From NCBI GenBank assembly GCA_030737835.1, contig CM060847.1, positions 12,724,704 through 12,788,703 of the forward strand: DNA of 64,000 nt, read 5' to 3'. Shown here piece by piece: positions 35,309 through 47,156 of this stretch. The translations under genes and the position numbers were made by a program. This stretch comes from Acorus gramineus (taxonomy: Eukaryota > Streptophyta > Magnoliopsida > Acorales > Acoraceae). Below the pieces are notes generated by a model that saw nothing but the letters and a program-made list of their open reading frames with translations, was not told the origin of the DNA and did no database searches. Position 1 is the first letter of the stretch. Each line of letters opens with the position of its first letter.

Positions 35309-36600
35309 ATGTCTGAATGCCTTTGGCTCAACTTTATTGCTGCAAATGTTTCAAATATTATGTGCACTGTAGATCTATACTCTGGATAGTATGCTCAGTT
35401 TCTTCTTTGTTCAGCAACTCTGTCTTTTTTGCTTTTGCATAATTTGTACAACATCCAGATGCAGTTAAAATGCCTAATACAGTATCATACACATGACATT
35501 GTCTTTTCTATACGAACAGTGGACAAACACTGTCTTTTTGTGTATTAAGATACATGTGTATCTTAAAAATGAAATCAAGAGTTTCTAAACAAATATAAGA
35601 GAGATCAAAACTATATATACCATCTATATTTCAGATACATATGAACAGCCAGATTGCACACAAATAAATGCTATCAAATGTTTGTTTTTTCAGATATAGT
35701 CAAAGGATTTAACCATGTTTTATATAACAATTTCATATACAATTGATTCAGATACATACAATTTTTACAAGAGCATTAATCTATTTTCATCAAGGGATTT
35801 ACAGAAACAGTTGAGTAATCCAAAATATAAGATTGAAGTTTTTAATACACAACACATTCTGATTCATGGCTACTTGTTAATAGCTTGTAATGTGACTATT
35901 AGGTTCTCTGTTGCTACATAATTGCTTCAGATTCATATTTATTTGATAACATGTTTTCAGATACATGTACAGTTGATTAAGATACATGGATTGTTTAAAA
36001 AAATAAGATATATTCATCAAACAATGCATGTTAATTATAAAAAATAATATAATAATTCATGATCTACATGCATATGATATTTCAAACATTTCATTTGGCT
36101 ACTATTAATTGCTCAGTTAACCAGATTTTGTTTCACTAAATCATGAAACAATTGCACATTATATAAAATTTTCAGATACATGTATCTGACTTATGTTTTT
36201 ATTTCATCAGAAGCGAAATATGCACACGAGAAAACCCTAAACAATAGAAAAATGTAATTTCATTTTTCCTTTAATCTTGATACACTGGCAGACGAAGACA
36301 ATGTATCAGAAAACAATCTCATAATATATTAGAGATTAATGATAATGTATCTTGATACACATTTTTTTTTATTCAGATGCATGTATCTGAATCATTGATT
36401 TCAAATCATTTTTTTTTATTTCAGATGCAAGTATTTGAAACAATAATTCTTCAAATGGATATCAGATACAATCAGATTAACAGGAGTCAAGATAATCGAA
36501 GGAAATCGTTTTATATATTATTTTGAAAATAAAAGATTTCGTCTAATAAGAAGTGCAAAAAAAAAAAAAAAACGTGACCTCTTTATCAGATACAAACGAC
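34229..36600. repeat. Dispersed GATACAT/ATGTATC palindrome cluster
   Basis: Motifs of the type CAGATACATGTATCTGA, intact or degenerate, occur about fifteen times, for example near 34229, 34437, 34704, 34924, 35110, 35550, 35960, 36176 and 36376. Some are explained by the 470-bp duplication, but those from 35500 to 36600 lie outside it. Function is unknown. Confidence 0.7.
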
Positions 36601-37030
36601 TTGTTTTTTTTTTGTCAAAAAAAAAAAAAAAAAAACAAATACAAAGCGACAGTCGATTGACGGAAGAAATCTATCCTTTTTATTCGCCATTGTTGACGGT
36701 TTGTTGGGGAAGAGAATCAGATGCATTGAAATCTTGATCGCCTAATTTTTTTTTTTTTTCATTCGTATGGTTTTGCCCAAATCAGAACCCTAACATTCAA
36801 ATTTTTTTTAAATATGTTACTTCAGGGAGAGGAATTAATGGTGCCCCATTTGTGGGATTCGGTTACGATTATAATGAGGATATTAGCTAGTTGGAGGTTA
36901 TTTTTAAAAATTATAAGAAATGTAGTTTTGTCATTAATATTTTGATGGTTTGAAAAAGTCAAATAGAGAACCAATAAGAGAGTGTCACCTATTGGAGCTC
37001 ACAAATAGAGCTTAATTTATGGGGCCTAGG

Positions 37031-38617
37031 TAGCAGCACTGATAATTCAAATAAACGATTTGATATAATTTTGATATTAAATGAATGATTATGATACAGA
37101 TAAGAAATTATCATTCTGGGCAATGTCTCCAAAATAAATACAAGCTCAATGAGTCACACCCCTAACATAAATTTATAACTAGGCACGCCTTAATCATGAA
37201 TCAATAATAATACATCTTACCAATTTACGCGGATACACTTCATTATATATACACACAACATGATCAAATACTACTATATATGGTTTTAATCTTTTGAATG
37301 GCTTTAAGTTTTATACACTTCATTATACATAACAAATTGCGTTTGCTCTGTGATCTTGAATATTTGACTAAACGACATTTTTCTTTGATTTCAAGTTATC
37401 GGAGGGCAGAAACCACTTGTCCGCCTCCCATTAATAAAAATGAATAAATAAATACCACCTCCCCATACATGATTAATTGTGACATGGCGGTATTGGGCGT
37501 GACTTCCCAACACAATCTTATACGTCGGTGACATGAAATTAATAAACATGACATGACAATGACACATAGTGCATTTATTCCTTGAATACACACACCTTTT
37601 CTTGTCACATGAACACAGTGTGACAGTAATGCATCTTCGTACGATTATTCAATCAAAATTCACGTGCTTTGATTAATCACACCAAAGATGTTCTATTGGG
37701 ACACTATTTTGATTTAATAAAAAGAGTGACAAGTTTGGCCTCATATTCTCACATGCAGTTGTGAATACATACTTATGGAGATCATGGAAAGTTAGTTATG
37801 AAAAGATTGGGGCCAATAAAATATAAAGCATGGACGTCGCGTGACGCCACCTGTGATGGTTTTCTTGGGCACTCATTAATTGACTTATGTGGATATAGTT
37901 TTGGATAAACCTACATTTGGATAGGTAGAGAAGAAGTCTTCGTGGCCTGATTTAAATAGAGGAGCCTCTAAAAAGTTTTAAAAGTTGTGTTACATATACA
38001 TGCATGTTTGAAAGATTGAATTGAAAAGCACCCATTGTTCACATGGTGAAAGTTTGCTTTTGGTATATATACCACTGTTTGCAACAAGAACTGCAGCAGC
38101 AGCAACTGATGTTTATTGAAGACACATGATCACTTTTGATGGAGCTTATGCTATCTTATCCAGAATTGGATTTTGTGAGATAGGTATCATGGATTCTAGC
38201 TTTTGGAAATGCGTGGATATGACAATAGCTTGATGAAATACTTTTTTTTTTTAAGGATTCTGTGATCAGATAGCCCTCTTTTTGAACTTTTTTTAGGTGA
38301 AGATATCAATTTCCACATCACCATTATCGATCTTTGAATTGAATGCATGCAAATCCATTGAAACTTTGAGGTTAAGCAAAACATTATTATGTAGTGCAAT
38401 TAATAAAATCCTTTAAAGGTGATTTTGTTAGTGTTTGACAGCTTATTCGTCCGTGGACATTACATGGATGTTCTATCCACTAATACAATATTGGTATACA
38501 TTATGTTTATTGACAAATTAGATATCTTGGATAAGATTTCTCCCGTCGTGGAGAGTAGGTGATATCTTGTCATTTTAACAACAATTCAAACATGTATTAG
38601 CAAGGGATTATTTTATG
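37031..38617. other. Gene-free spacer
   Basis: No coding region or bounded repeat recognised on either strand. A small (GCA)n run is at 38094-38104. Confidence 0.45.
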
Positions 38618-38850
38618 AGTGTTGTTACATACAATCATTTTTTTCAGTCAAATTTGCAATCTTATATACATACTTTGTTATTGCATATGCTTACATCAAA
38701 TAGTTAGAAATTTTAACATTTTCTATAATTTTTTACATTTTTAGTTGTGATACTTTATTTTTTAAAATAAAATTATTATATACCTCATTAAATGATGTAT
38801 CTAATTTTAAAAAAATTAAAACAATCGCATACTAAAATTGAGGCTGTTTG
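38618..38850. repeat. MITE-like repeat copy (GTTACA/ATACCTCATTA family)
   Basis: Shares TGTTACATACA at one end and TATATACCTCATTAAATGAT followed by TTTTAAAAAAATTAAAAC at the other with copies at 39650, 43660, 49560 and 50640. Boundaries are approximate. Confidence 0.5.
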
Positions 38851-39139
38851 TTTATTTTATTTTTATCTTATTATATTTGATACAAAGTGTATTACTTAAT
38901 GGTAGTGTGTTTGACTACATGTCAAGTGAAACATCTTATCAAAAAGCGCGCCCATATGTATCAAAATGTACTACTAACATATTGGGACATTCCATGTGTA
39001 TCTGTATCAAGTGTTAAAATAAAGGGAACCATTGATCACCATTCTTCAACAATGATCATGAATGGAGATGTTTTTATTAACTAACCAAAAATAATTGATG
39101 AATTGGAATGGACAATGCAAGCATAATATAATATGCAGA

Positions 39140-39265
39140 GGTGGAAATATATGTTTTTGGTTGGACACAAAGGGCCGGCTCCTCCATACCTCGTGCCATC
39201 TTGTTCTCAGGCCAGTTAACCAAATTTTGTTGTTACAATTATTCTGATTTTTGTGGCATTTCGAC
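39140..39265. other. Probable relic of the LysM-cluster upstream region
   Basis: ATATGTTTTTGGTT and AGGGCCGGCTCC with a downstream CCATCTT echo the block upstream of the LysM genes at 41860-41910 and 48945-48990. No LysM exon follows, so it looks like a detached duplicate of promoter-side sequence. Confidence 0.4.
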
Positions 39266-39649
39266 AAAATTCACCTTACCCAACAAGGTTATATATTATG
39301 ATTTTTTTGTCATTCGTAATGGCATTAATTTTTTTTTTAAAATAAAGAAATTAGACAGAAGAATTTTAAAATAAGAGTGATTCTTTAATATAATGCAATT
39401 TACAGTAAACTGGAAGAATTGATTAGGTCATATGAACAAAAAATAAAATAAAAAATGACACTGCTATATACAATTTTGTTTGCACCCTCCTTAAGTTCTA
39501 CATACCTCGATCACTATCTATCGAGATATACATCTTGTTAAGAGATATATATACACTACTATTTTTTTATGTTTTTTTTTTATAGTGGATCGATACAATT
39601 TGTTAGAAAATATATAACATTTTTATAAAAATATACATTTCATATAAGG

Positions 39650-40646
39650 ATAATGTTACATCTAGCCCCATTTTCAGTCTCAATTCTAGTCTACATGTGT
39701 TTTAAAATTTTTTAAAATAGTAAACCTCATCTAACGAAGTACATACTTTTATAAAAAAAAATGAAACATATACTCCAATGAATTGCATGGATGCATTTAT
39801 AGAATATGTAAAAAAATTCTTTCGAAGCATATGCATGTTCACGTTAACGTGAGCATATGCGTCGATAGAAATCTATCGACGCATATAGGGCTGAAAATGA
39901 GGCTGGAAATGGATCTAGGTGTAACAACGCCCTTCATATAAACTGGTGTGGATTGTAGTTGCGGTGGATGTGTAACATTTTTAATTTCACATTTTCCTTT
40001 GCGTGTGTTTTTCAATTTATTTATAAATGGAAAACGATATGTCCAACGCCTTGTGCAGTTCCAGTTGCAGTCCACAACAATTTTATTTTTTTCTTTAAAA
40101 TCATATACTTTTCTACTGAAGTACATGTTGGTATATAAAATGAAGCATATACTAAAATACATTAGTATATTTTTTTTCGTGTTGAAAAAATGATAAATTT
40201 TTTTTATGTCATACGCTATGATAGAACATCATATACTATGATAGCGCAGTATGCACTATCCTATTATAGTGTATGTAACTGTAAAACGAGCTGCAAAACA
40301 GACTGAGTGTATCAGTACTCTTTTCAATTAAACATTTTCTTCTGCGTAAGATTTCCAATTTCTTGATCACTCAATTCAGAGTTGCTATTTGGGCGCTATA
40401 ACACCCAGATCCATTTCTAGCCCTATATGCGTCGAACACATATGCTCATGTTAACAAGGCATATGCTTTGAAAGAATTTTTTTATATTTTTTTTAATAAA
40501 TGCATCCATACAATTCATTGAAATATATGCTTCATTTTTTTTTATAAAAGTATGTATCTCACTCGATGAGGTATATTATTTTTAAAAAATTTAAAACACA
40601 TGTAGATTGGAATTGAGGCCAAAAATAGTGCTGGACGTAACATTAT
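39650..40646. mobile_element. 1-kb foldback: two inverted MITE copies flanking a third MITE
   Basis: Arm 39650-39925 begins ATAATGTTACATCTAGCCCC. The inverse of arm 40388-40646 begins ATAATGTTACGTCCAGCACT and stays parallel for about 265 bp, through GCATATGC motifs and GAAATGGATCTRGGTGT. Between the arms, 40045-40325 is a copy of the ATACACTATGATAG family (as at 20145 and 54085). The arms are roughly 80% alike by eye. Confidence 0.7.
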
Positions 40647-40649
40647 TCT

Positions 40650-41332
40650 TGCTATTTGGTTGTGTGGCCCATTAAGTGAAACTGTTGAACAAGCCCAACG
40701 TATGACAAAGTCCAAATACAATTCTCCCCTTTCAGCTATATCACCCTTCGTAGAGAGGGTTGAGGTTGTCTGCTGTAAAAATAGGGGAAATGTTGGAAAC
40801 TATGTATTTCACTTATAGTTTTAATTTTTTTTAATTTTTTATAACACATATATTCAAAGAAGTGATGTATATACTTCAATGATCCGTATATATAACCAAA
40901 AAATTAAAAAATTACATAATTCATCAAATGTGTATCTCGTAAGCAAAACATAATTGTAATGAAAATTGCATACAAGAATTGTGCAGATAGTAAACATAGA
41001 TTAATAAAATCACATGCTTCACTTAGTTATGCACATACAATATGTATCATTAGTCAAATGAGATGATTCAAGGGACTGCATATAAAGACTGCATGTAACA
41101 AAGTCTCTATAGAAAATGTGTGTTGTTTCTTTTATTGATAAAAAAACATATCCTTCTCAAATACAAAGAAAATCACAAAATGATAACGCATGACACTCTT
41201 ATTATATATAGATAACCAACAAATGCCTTCTAATTAAGAAGACACAACAAAGCAAATTTAAATAGAACTCCATGCACAGAAGATAAAACTAGCCAGTCCA
41301 CCCCACGTACATTAAGTTCAACTTCATCATCT
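40650..41332. other. Spacer and 3' flank of LysM gene 1
   Basis: AT-rich. From about 41040 it matches the 3' flank of LysM gene 3 (48188 onward), including GTCAAATGAGAT and ACTGCATATAAAGACTGCAT. No coding region. Confidence 0.55.
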
Positions 41333-41730
41333 CTAAGCGATCCCCGAAACACAGAGCCACTGACCGACGAACATCTTGTCGCAGTTGAGGTTAGGGTTGA
41401 TGGAGCTGAAGGCTTCCGGAGTCAGGTGAAACTGCTGGCTGATAGCGAAGCACGTGTCGTCGAGGCGAACACCATATATAGAGTTGCAGGTTGGGGTGGT
41501 GTCCTCTGCTAACTTATCCAATGCACCTGCATGAATGATGTTATATTACGATATAGTCATATCTGTTAATGTGTGTTTTGTGAAGTGAAAATGAAGGAAT
41601 GAAAAATACTGAGAATCTGATCATTACCAGTACTGATCGACATTCTTCCATCGGAGGCAGTGAGGAGGAGAGCGAGCATCAGAACTGTCAAATTGAGGAT
41701 CACAATGGCTGTGTTTGTTGCTTTAGCCAT
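41333..41730 (-). CDS. Small secreted single-LysM protein, subtype A (copy 1), 98 aa
   Basis: Exons 41628-41730 and 41333-41526 (minus) join in phase 1 to 98 aa. Exon 1 is nearly all signal peptide (MAKATNTAIVILN, then a Leu/Ala core, TASDGRM). The mature part carries one LysM domain: CNSIYGVRLDDTCFAISQQF, then INPNLNCDKMFVGQWLCVSG, with the family's Y-V-x-x-D-T, INPNL and VGQWLCV positions and four cysteines. LysM domains bind N-acetylglucosamine glycans such as chitin, so it is probably apoplastic; ligand and role are unknown. Resembles the short Arabidopsis LysM proteins such as At5g62150 (from memory). It differs from copy 3 at only three residues of the mature part. Confidence 0.88.
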
Positions 41731-41800
41731 TCTTGCTTCAATTAGATATATGGTCCTTCACAAATAATCTTGTTGTGTGTTGTTCTTCTTCATCACCTAC

Positions 41801-41808
41801 TATTTATA
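41801..41808 (-). promoter_or_regulatory. TATA box of LysM gene 1
   Basis: TATAAATA on the minus strand, 70 bp before the ATG. The same octamer lies at a similar distance before all four LysM genes. Confidence 0.65.
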
Positions 41809-43354
41809 CGTATGATGAATTGAAGGGACAATGGTATGAGACAGTGTTCGAAATTATTATATGTTTTTTTGGTTGCCGAGGGCCGGCTCCACTTCTTGTA
41901 CCATCTTTTTTTTCTTTTTTGGTTGTATCAAAAATTATAATTAAGTTTAAAAATTAAAGTTCAATCTGGGGCCGGTTAATGAAGACATGACCTTGGAATG
42001 TGAGTAGAATATCTTAACTTGTCGTTCCCAATTAATTCAATGATATAGAATAGCATATATATTCTTCGTGCACATCTAGTAATCGAGTGATTGAATTATA
42101 TATGTTTGTTAGAGGTGAACAAAATTGCAATATATCTTTTCTTTTTCTTTCTTTTTTGGGTATTGGATAGTCCCAGAGCTGTTATTAGGTATAACGAGGT
42201 AGGTTAATGTGAGGTTGACTGGTCAATAAAATTAATCTCAAACCATAATGTGTTATGCTTTGGTTTGTTTCTGTTAGATTATATGTGTTATCTTATAATG
42301 TGTGTAGTGTATTACACGTGTAACTCCTAGACATTTGTATATATAAAGGGATTAACCCCTAAGTGGAATACAAAAATTCTTATTATTTGATTTGTGTCTT
42401 TGTGAAGAATATCGCGGTATAAAATCTGATCACTGTATTGAGGATGGTGCATTAATAATAATATAATATTAGTAGCCGTTGGTAATAGAATCTCGCTCTT
42501 TGAATGCGCTAATTCTTAATTAAGCCCCGTTTGAAACCATTTACATAACTGATTTTGCGTTCACAAAATCATTTTTTTTTATAAACCATTTCAATAGCTA
42601 TTTTTCAAATTCAACTTTTAATTTTAAATTTTGGTTTTTGTGTTTTTCAATGTTACAAAGTAAATAGATTCTCTTTTTAAAAATATATAATTAAGATCCT
42701 CATTTTTGGGTCCTCATTACATAGCTACTAGACAGACTGATTGAATTGTTTTTTTCGAGAACATTAAGGTTCTCAATTATTCTCAGCTTGCCATGGAGGT
42801 CATCTCTAAATTTAATGAAATTATTCAAGAGTGCAAGTACGCTCATTCCATTTTATAACCTCATACAAGGCGGCGTCACTCTTTGTATGGTGGGTCAAAT
42901 AATTCCATCAAATTTTTTTTAAAAAAAAAACAAACAGCTCACCATGTTTAACTCAGGGTGATCCATTGTGTTTTTTTTTTCATAAAACAAATCACTTAAT
43001 TCCATCAAAAATTTTAAAAACAAACATCCCAAACTCAAGAGTATTACCCATTACCCCATTATAAAAAATAAAAAAGTTGAACCCTAAAACATCACATTAA
43101 AAAAAAAACGCCTGCCTCTTGGACCTCTAATTCACTCCGATCACCTACACAATAGACAGACGAACGCGCCGATCACCGACAGACGGACGGACGGACGTGT
43201 GATGTTCTTGATCTACTCTTCTTATTTTTTATTAATGTAAGTTGTTCTATTTTAAAAGAAAAGTTTATGTTTTTTTTATAAACATATGATAAAAGTAATT
43301 TTTTTACAAATTTAGTGAAATTTTTTTTAATGACTATTTATGAAAATTCATAGA
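41809..43354. other. Upstream region of LysM gene 1 and spacer
   Basis: 41860-42000 has paired GGGCCGG blocks shared with gene 3. At about 42276-42400 is a weak LTR-like stretch (TGTTAGAT start, TATATAAAGGG), too uncertain to call. No gene recognised. Confidence 0.45.
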
Positions 43355-43925
43355 GCCATCACAAACCTCATATATCTCGTTAGCTATATGCACTGGTTGT
43401 AACGATATATATATACTTTGTTAGAATATTTTTACATACTTTATAAATAAATCTATACAATTCATTAAAATATATGTATTTCATTATTATAAAAATATAT
43501 ATCTCATCAAACATTGTATACCATTAAAAAACTAAAAAAAAAGTTTGGACCAAAGTTAGAACTAGAAGAAGGGCTCAAGAAAAAGCAAACATCTTGGATC
43601 AGGCCATTCTGCAATGTAGATTATTTAAAAATAATAACAACAAGAGGCTTAAACTAAGAGTGTTGTTACACATAGTTTTTATTTCTGCTCTAATTTTAAT
43701 CTCATATGCGTTGATAGAAAATTATCAGAGCATATACTCACCTTAGTAAAATATATGCTTCGATAATTTTTTTTTCACATTTTCTATAAATACATTTACA
43801 CAATTCATTAGAGTATGTGCTTCATTTTTTATAAAAATATGTACCTCATTAGATGTGGTATACTATTTTAAAAAAATTCAAAACACTCGTAAACAGGATT
43901 TAGAACTGAAAAATGAACTGTATGT
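43355..43925. repeat. Two adjacent MITE-like repeat copies
   Basis: 43360-43545 and 43660-43920 both carry TACACAATTCATTARAGTAT and GTACCTCATTAGATG/ATATCTCATCAAA phrases. The second is fairly complete, from TGTTACACATAG to CTGTATGTAACATTAT. Confidence 0.55.
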
Positions 43926-44599
43926 AACATTATCTTTGAAGCAAATATGTAGCAGCACTCTTTCCCTTATTCAATGAACATCTTGGATCGGGCCTAAACT
44001 CCTGGGCCGGCTAAATTAGTTTTTCGATTGTCATCCAATCTCAAACAAGAGATCTACTAGCATACTTGGGCTTGACCAGCCAGGCATCTACTCTTAATAG
44101 ACAATGCGTGATTACAAAACTGATTTTCTACCAACGCTGAGTTCTAAAACTAATTCTGCAGAAAGTTTGTAAAATGCAGCTTTTGGGTATTATTTACCTA
44201 AAATCTATTTATACGAAGTTATCCTAGTTTTTCTATTTATTTGCATAATTGTAAAATGTAGCTTCCTATAAACATAAAAACTATTTAATCGTACAACTAA
44301 ATGCTATCTAAATCATGGGTCTGAGTGTCTGATCTTATCTCACCCTCACTCCTCTTTAAATTTATTGGGCTCTCGGTCCAGCCCACACATTCTAAAATTG
44401 CATACGTGCATAGTTCTGCACAACATTGCATAAGTTATTATGTATTCTTTTACACAAGTATTATTGTAAAATCATGTATATAACCATTCATAATTTGTTC
44501 ATAAAATTACTTGTGATTGGTGTTGGGGGGGATAGAATCATGCAGCCTTACGATGCATGCTTAAGTAAATTCAAAGAAATACTGATATGAATAGCTAGG

Positions 44600-44785
44600 G
44601 ATTGACTTGCAATAATTCATTAAATCGTTATTGGTAATACATGAGCTTCAACTACAAATCACAGGACCCCCCTCAATATGTGAAAGGATTATATGGACTC
44701 CATTTATTCATTCATTCACTCACTCTCTCAGACACACACACAGCTAGTTTTCCATTGGAGAAGATCGATCAACCACACTCACTAA
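44600..44785. repeat. LysM subtype B 3'-flank block (copy 1 of 3)
   Basis: GATTGACTTGCAATAATTCATTAAATCG through ATATGGACTCCATTTATTCA is closely repeated at 47935-48118 and 51045-51260, always just 3' of a subtype B exon, on the same strand. It marks the duplicated unit. Confidence 0.8.
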
Positions 44786-45356
44786 TTAAGCTCTCCCAAC
44801 AACACAGAGCCACTGACCGGGGAAGAGCTTGTCACACTCAAGGTTCGGGTTTATGGCAGCGAACTCCGCTGCTGTGAGGTTGAACTCTTGCCTGATGAAG
44901 AAGCACGTGTCACCGCTCTCGACTCCGTAGACGGATAAACATTCTGGGACACTTGCAGGCTTGACAAACTCAACTGCACATAACACACACTCATAGATGA
45001 ATAGATGATTCAAAGTAGCGCTTGGAAACGTGTTTGAAACATCACTTTACATTAAAAGCAGCTTCTGAACATATAGTGTCAAAAAATATATTTTTTTGTT
45101 AGGTTCCTAAAATGTTCTTTGTATGACTAAAATTGCGTGTGGGTGTTTGAAACGAGTTTGAATTAAATATGAATAGTACAATATCATAATTTTAAAAGCC
45201 GCAAAAAACACTTGTTTTCAAAATTGTGGATGAACAATAAAGTTGTTTGTTAAACTCACGTTTGAGTGTCATTCTGCAGTCAGAGATCACAAAGAGGAGA
45301 GAGAACACCACAACCAGGTAGAGCACCATTGTTGCTTTGTGGTTTGCCTTTGCCAT
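44786..45356 (-). CDS. Small secreted single-LysM protein, subtype B (copy 2), 94 aa
   Basis: Exons 45260-45356 and 44786-44973 (minus), intron in phase 1 as in the subtype A genes, 94 aa. Signal peptide MAKANHKATMVLYLVVVFSL with cleavage probably near SDCRM. LysM domain: CLSVYGVESGDTCFFIRQEF and INPNLECDKLFPGQWLCVVG, four cysteines. Subtype B differs from A by the SGDTCF (not LDDTCF) and FPGQWLCV positions and by a PASVPEC linker. Probably apoplastic, glycan-binding by family; role unknown. Compared with copy 4 it has FFIRQEF for FAIRQEL and several other changes, so B is older or faster-evolving than the A pair. Confidence 0.88.
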
Positions 45357-45427
45357 TTCTCTAAGTCTCTCTCTCTCTCTCTCTGTTACTTTTCTACTCT
45401 TGCATTTGATCTAACATGAGCTCCCTT

Positions 45428-45435
45428 TATTTATA
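45428..45435 (-). promoter_or_regulatory. TATA box of LysM gene 2
   Basis: TATAAATA on the minus strand, 71 bp before the ATG. A (GA)n tract lies in the leader between it and the start codon. Confidence 0.65.
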
Positions 45436-45789
45436 GATGGTGTTAGAAAGAGAGGCCAAAAACATAAGCGAAAATTTCGTTATCATCTATGGTCGCATAA
45501 AAGCCGATTTGAGGGTAGCATTAGACACCCTTTTTTATATAGAAAAAATGTGGTTGTGATGATTTAAATTACTAGTTCATCGGTTAATCCGCACGATTTA
45601 CTTTTTTTTTTTTTTATATTAAAGGCGTGATTGTGAATTTCAAATATTATATTGGCATCACGAAATCCACATCAAAATTCTTCACCTTGGCTCTGGCTTT
45701 TGTGGATTAGAAAGTTTGTAATGAGGGATGATTCTGGGTATAAGCGAACAAGGAGACCCGTTTATTCGAAATAGAATTGTTCTATTAAA

Positions 45790-46430
45790 ATTTAGGCAAA
45801 ATTTATCTTTTTTATCCTGGCACTTTTTTTATTTTTTATTTACTTCAGAATTTGGTTTTTTTTTTTTTTTTGCCCCTAACTTGTGCTATCTTATTTTTTA
45901 TACCTAAATTAATATTACATTTCTGTAATTGATCGTTACATTTCTGTAATTAATTATTACATTTCTGTAATTTACATGTCCTTAGTTAGTTCTATGTATG
46001 ATATTACATATTTGTTCTGTAAATTATAGTTTTTGTAATTTCTATTGTAATTGAAACGTCGTAATTCAAACAATTGATGTATCTATTTTAATGAAACTTT
46101 GAGATTGTATCTATAACAATTTTGTGTACATTGAGTGCATTTACAGATGATAATGTAATGACACTGAGAATGTATATATGACTATTTTGTATATAAACAT
46201 CTTTGCTTACTTTAATATTTTTTTGTAGATAACTATTAAATATCTGTAACTATGTGTATAATTTCTGTATGTATCATATTATATTTCTGTAACTCTGTCT
46301 ATAAAGGATAGTTCGGGTGTTATAAAAATTAAAGGCAAAAAAAAAATAAGACCAGATTTCAAGGATAAATAAAAAATAAAAAAAGTTCAAGGATAGAATT
46401 TTTTTTTTTTTTAATCCTTAATCAAAGATA
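45790..46430. mobile_element. MITE-like inverted-repeat element with TGTAAT motifs
   Basis: The left arm (about 45800-45890) contains TATCCTGGCACTTTTTTTAT and later TTGGT(T)nGCCCCTAA. The inverse of the right arm contains TATCCTTGAACTTTTTTTAT and then a GGTC(T)n GCCTTTAA counterpart, giving about 80-90 bp of imperfect inverted repeat. The interior repeats ATTACATTTCTGTAATT-type palindromes. No open frame. Confidence 0.6.
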
Positions 46431-47146
46431 TATGAACAATTCCCTTTTTTTTTCTTATTATTTTTTTTTCCTCCTTTTGCATTGGGATTTGATGTAACAC
46501 AAATACATTGGAACCCTCATCATCATTGAAATCTTTGTGGGGGTGTGTTCGAGCATTATCTCAAAAGATTAAATAAAAAAAAGTATACGAATTTGGGTGA
46601 AAGAAAAAGTGATGCAGAGTATAGGAATTTTTTTTTTATCCAATCATCATGTATAAGGGGGGGAGTGGTTTCTTAATTCTTCGTTTCTTTTATTTTTTAT
46701 TTTTTAGACATTTAATTTGATCATTGATGGACCATGTGGGGGAGTGGCCCACCCAAATTGTTTTGGGCTTTGGTTGGGGGGGGGGGGGGGGGGCGGGAGG
46801 AGCCTGGGCTGGGTAATGTGGAAATACAAGGGGAGAGTTTGCCTTGGTTTTTCTTTTGTTTTGTGGTCATTCAATTTGAATCTTGCCTCAAAACAAGGAG
46901 AGATGATGAGAATAGATATTTAGAGGATGAGAGAAAGAAAGAGGAGGAAAGATTAAATCATGAGTCTAGTGTCACCTCCCTCTCACCTCTCATTAGGTTT
47001 ATTGGGCTATTAACCTCTTGGTCTAGCTCATACATTCCAGAGTATGCATTGTTTTGTTCAATATGACATTCAAGAAGTTATTAAATATGTAGTCTTTTAC
47101 ACACATGTATGGTAAAATTATGTATATAATTATTGCATAATTTGCT
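46431..47146. other. Spacer with long G run
   Basis: AT-rich sequence, then a G homopolymer of about 18 bases near 46777-46793, a likely sequencing weak point. 46980-47140 echoes 44340-44500 (CTCATTAGGTTTATTGGGCT, with its CACATTCTA/TACATTCCA continuation), part of the flank shared among LysM duplicates. No gene recognised. Confidence 0.45.
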
Positions 47147-47156
47147 TATAAAACCA

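Larger units (their letters stand above)
33558..37030. mobile_element. Large (about 3.5 kb) terminal-inverted-repeat-like element with internal duplications
   Basis: The left end reads GGGCCCCAATTGGTAGACCC and then AAGCCCCATGAGGTGGCA. The inverse of the right end gives AGGCCCCATAAATTAAGCTC and then CCAATAGGTGACACTC. These pair imperfectly and the left end shares AAGCCCCATGAGGTG with the element at 21800, so the two are probably one family. No transposase or convincing target duplication is seen. The interior has tandem duplications, many GATACAT/ATGTATC palindromes and a possible small two-exon frame. Exact boundaries are uncertain. Confidence 0.45.

Noticed and set aside
42276-42400. Possible solo LTR (TGTTAGAT start, TATATAAAGGG)
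   Set aside because: No defined far end, no flanking duplication and no second copy in the window; too weak to list as an element.
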